Shown here: positions 6,780-7,821 of the stretch, in pieces | Numbering within the stretch: the stretch's first letter is position 1 | Layout: the number at the start of each line of letters is the position of its first letter | NCBI GenBank assembly: GCA_007571275.1 | Contig: RKRS01000195.1 | Coordinates: 1-7,821, forward strand | Direction: 5' to 3' | Length of the DNA: 7,821 nucleotides | Source of the DNA: Dehalococcoidia bacterium | GTDB taxonomy: Bacteria > Chloroflexota > Dehalococcoidia > Bin125 | Program-made: the position numbers and the translations under genes | Notes under the pieces: generated by a model | What the model was told of the DNA's origin: nothing | Databases searched by the model: none | What the model saw: only the letters and a program-made list of their open reading frames with translations

Positions 6780-7673
6780 TCACTGGCTGCCCAGCAGGTT
6801 GGCGTCCAGCTGACCTTCAAAGGAGAACGAGGCCGGCCCGGTCATGTAGACCGAGGCGGATGGATCGTTGAGACCGTCCCAGGCGATCTCCAGGTCGCCG
6901 CCGGGCAAGGAAACGGTGGCTGTGTCGTCAGCCAGCCCACGCAGTCGCGCGGCGACCAACACGGCGCACGCCCCGGAACCGCAGGCCAGCGTGATCCCCA
7001 CCCCACGTTCCCAGACACGCATCTTGAGATGATCAGGCGCGAGTACGTTGACGATCTCGAAGTTGGTCTTCCTGGGGAAATCGGGGTGCGTTTCGATCAG
7101 TGGGCCAAGCTCGGTCAAGGGAAAGTCGTCGACCTCATCGTCGGTAAACCAGATGGCGTGAGGATTGCCCATACTGACGCAGGTGAGATCGAAGCTGCGG
7201 CCCTGCACTTCAAGTCGATGGTGCAGGATCGGGGCCGGGCCTTCGTGGACGACAGGAATTTCGTCCGCCTGCAACCAAGCCGGTCCCATGTCAACCCGAA
7301 CCCGCTCGACGGTTGCTGAGGTCATCTCAGAGAGATCCGCATGCAGCACGCCGGCGCCGGTCTCAATCGCCAGCGCGCCGTCGGCAGGCGTGATGCCGGC
7401 CCGTTCAACCAGATACTTGGTGAAGCAGCGGAAGCCGTTGCCGCACATTTCACCGTCCGAGCCGTCAGAGTTGACGATCACCATGCGAGCCGCTGCGACA
7501 TCGGTGTCCTGCGCGATCAGGATGCCGTCAGCGCCGACGCCAAAGTGGCGATCACAAATGCGCGGCGCCAGCGCTGACCAGTCGATCTCGTTGCGATGCG
7601 CATTCTCGCCCAGCGCGTCGATCAGCAGGAAGTCGTTTCCGGCGCCCTGCACCTTGAGGAATGGGATGGACAT
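6780..7673 (-). CDS. dapF: diaminopimelate epimerase
   Basis: DapF interconverts LL- and meso-diaminopimelate by a PLP-independent two-base mechanism in the cytoplasm, giving the precursor of lysine and of the peptidoglycan cross-link. With the start at 7673 the protein has 297 residues, near the usual 270-300. It begins MSIPFLKVQGAGNDF, the standard N-terminus. The two catalytic cysteines are Cys77 in NSDGSDGEMCGNG (68-80) and Cys231 in LACGSGACA (229-237). SMGNPHAIWF (167-176), the NFEIVNV segment (204-210) and WERGVGIT (221-228) are also typical. GGGAG seven bases upstream decides this start. A longer reading from 7808 would run over the miaA end and add 45 non-family residues, so it is rejected. 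It follows miaA after 49 bp and precedes the GNAT-like gene and dapL. Confidence 0.96.
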   Translation of the reverse strand: MSIPFLKVQGAGNDFLLIDALGENAHRNEIDWSALAPRICDRHFGVGADGILIAQDTDVAAARMVIVNSDGSDGEMCGNGFRCFTKYLVERAGITPADGALAIETGAGVLHADLSEMTSATVERVRVDMGPAWLQADEIPVVHEGPAPILHHRLEVQGRSFDLTCVSMGNPHAIWFTDDEVDDFPLTELGPLIETHPDFPRKTNFEIVNVLAPDHLKMRVWERGVGITLACGSGACAVLVAARLRGLADDTATVSLPGGDLEIAWDGLNDPSASVYMTGPASFSFEGQLDANLLGSQ

Positions 7674-7680
7674 CGAATTA

Positions 7681-7685
7681 CTCCC
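7681..7685 (-). promoter_or_regulatory. ribosome binding site deciding the dapF start
   Basis: GGGAG on the minus strand stands seven bases before the ATG at 7673. This, together with the conserved N-terminus MSIPFLKVQGAGNDF, selects this start over upstream Met codons in the same frame. Confidence 0.75.
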
Positions 7686-7722
7686 ACGCTTGGGCGCGGC
7701 CTGGCATTTACCTGTATGCATC

Positions 7723-7821
7723 TTACTCAAGCATGGCCAGCGGAACATCAGCCGACCAACAAATGGACGGATCATCGCGCTGAAACCAGGCTCGCTGGCG
7801 ACGGGCAAAGCGTCGTGTGGC
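7723..7821 (-). CDS. miaA: tRNA dimethylallyltransferase, C-terminal end (5' truncated by window edge)
   Basis: Reading the minus strand from 7821 gives 32 residues before a TAA: ATRRFARRQRAWFQRD, then DPSICWSADVPLAMLE. The block TRRFARRQRAWFQRD followed by a short I-x-W strand is the characteristic C-terminus of MiaA. MiaA transfers a dimethylallyl group to A37 of tRNAs that read codons starting with U. The piece is too short to show the P-loop or the catalytic residues. The frame differs from the upstream extension of dapF. Placement before dapF and upstream of hflX agrees with known miaA-dapF-hflX neighbourhoods, which raises confidence. Confidence 0.82.
   Translation of the reverse strand, partial: ATRRFARRQRAWFQRDDPSICWSADVPLAMLE

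Noticed and set aside
7674..7808. N-terminal extension of dapF by 45 residues to an ATG at 7808
   Set aside because: It overlaps the end of miaA in another frame, has no family similarity, and the Met at 7673 has both a good ribosome binding site and the canonical DapF N-terminus.

Overview
The window looks like a piece of a high-GC bacterial chromosome (clearly GC-rich by eye, not counted). It is dominated by one long run of minus-strand genes. The most likely host is a member of the Chloroflexota, perhaps of the Thermomicrobia/Sphaerobacter type. The reasons are a DapL-type LL-diaminopimelate aminotransferase, the order miaA-dapF-(GNAT)-dapL-hflX, and adjacent class III CoA-transferases. 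An actinobacterial-type order (miaA, dapF and hflX close together) is also known, so the phylum is an inference.

Layout from left to right. Positions 2-472 (plus strand) hold the C-terminal half of an alpha/beta-hydrolase whose start lies outside the window. Positions 473-758 are non-coding and carry two REPIN-like palindromic units with four 7-bp hairpins, including a perfect 35-bp inverted repeat at their outer ends. All remaining genes are on the minus strand and are read from right to left: the last 32 codons of miaA (7821-7723), dapF (7673-6780), a two-part GNAT-like protein (6733-5801), dapL (5801-4632), hflX (4480-3287), and two tandem CaiB/BaiF CoA-transferases (3245-1986 and 1976-759).

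Functionally, DapL and DapF catalyse consecutive steps of the aminotransferase route to meso-diaminopimelate and lysine. The GNAT-like gene sits between them and shares one base with the dapL start (TAATG). MiaA (tRNA modification) and HflX (ribosome-splitting GTPase) are translation-quality factors. Their association is ancient, and here it is interrupted by the dap genes, with no hfq between them. The CoA-transferase pair is tightly coupled, with a ribosome binding site overlapping the upstream stop. One member has the expected catalytic Asp and the other has Tyr at the aligned position, which suggests a heteromeric enzyme with one active and one inactive subunit.

Most of the window is ordinary core metabolism. 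The points that deserve a second look are the asymmetric CoA-transferase pair, the GNAT-like protein with an eroded acetyl-CoA loop, the REPIN-like cluster, and the hairpin in the hflX leader.
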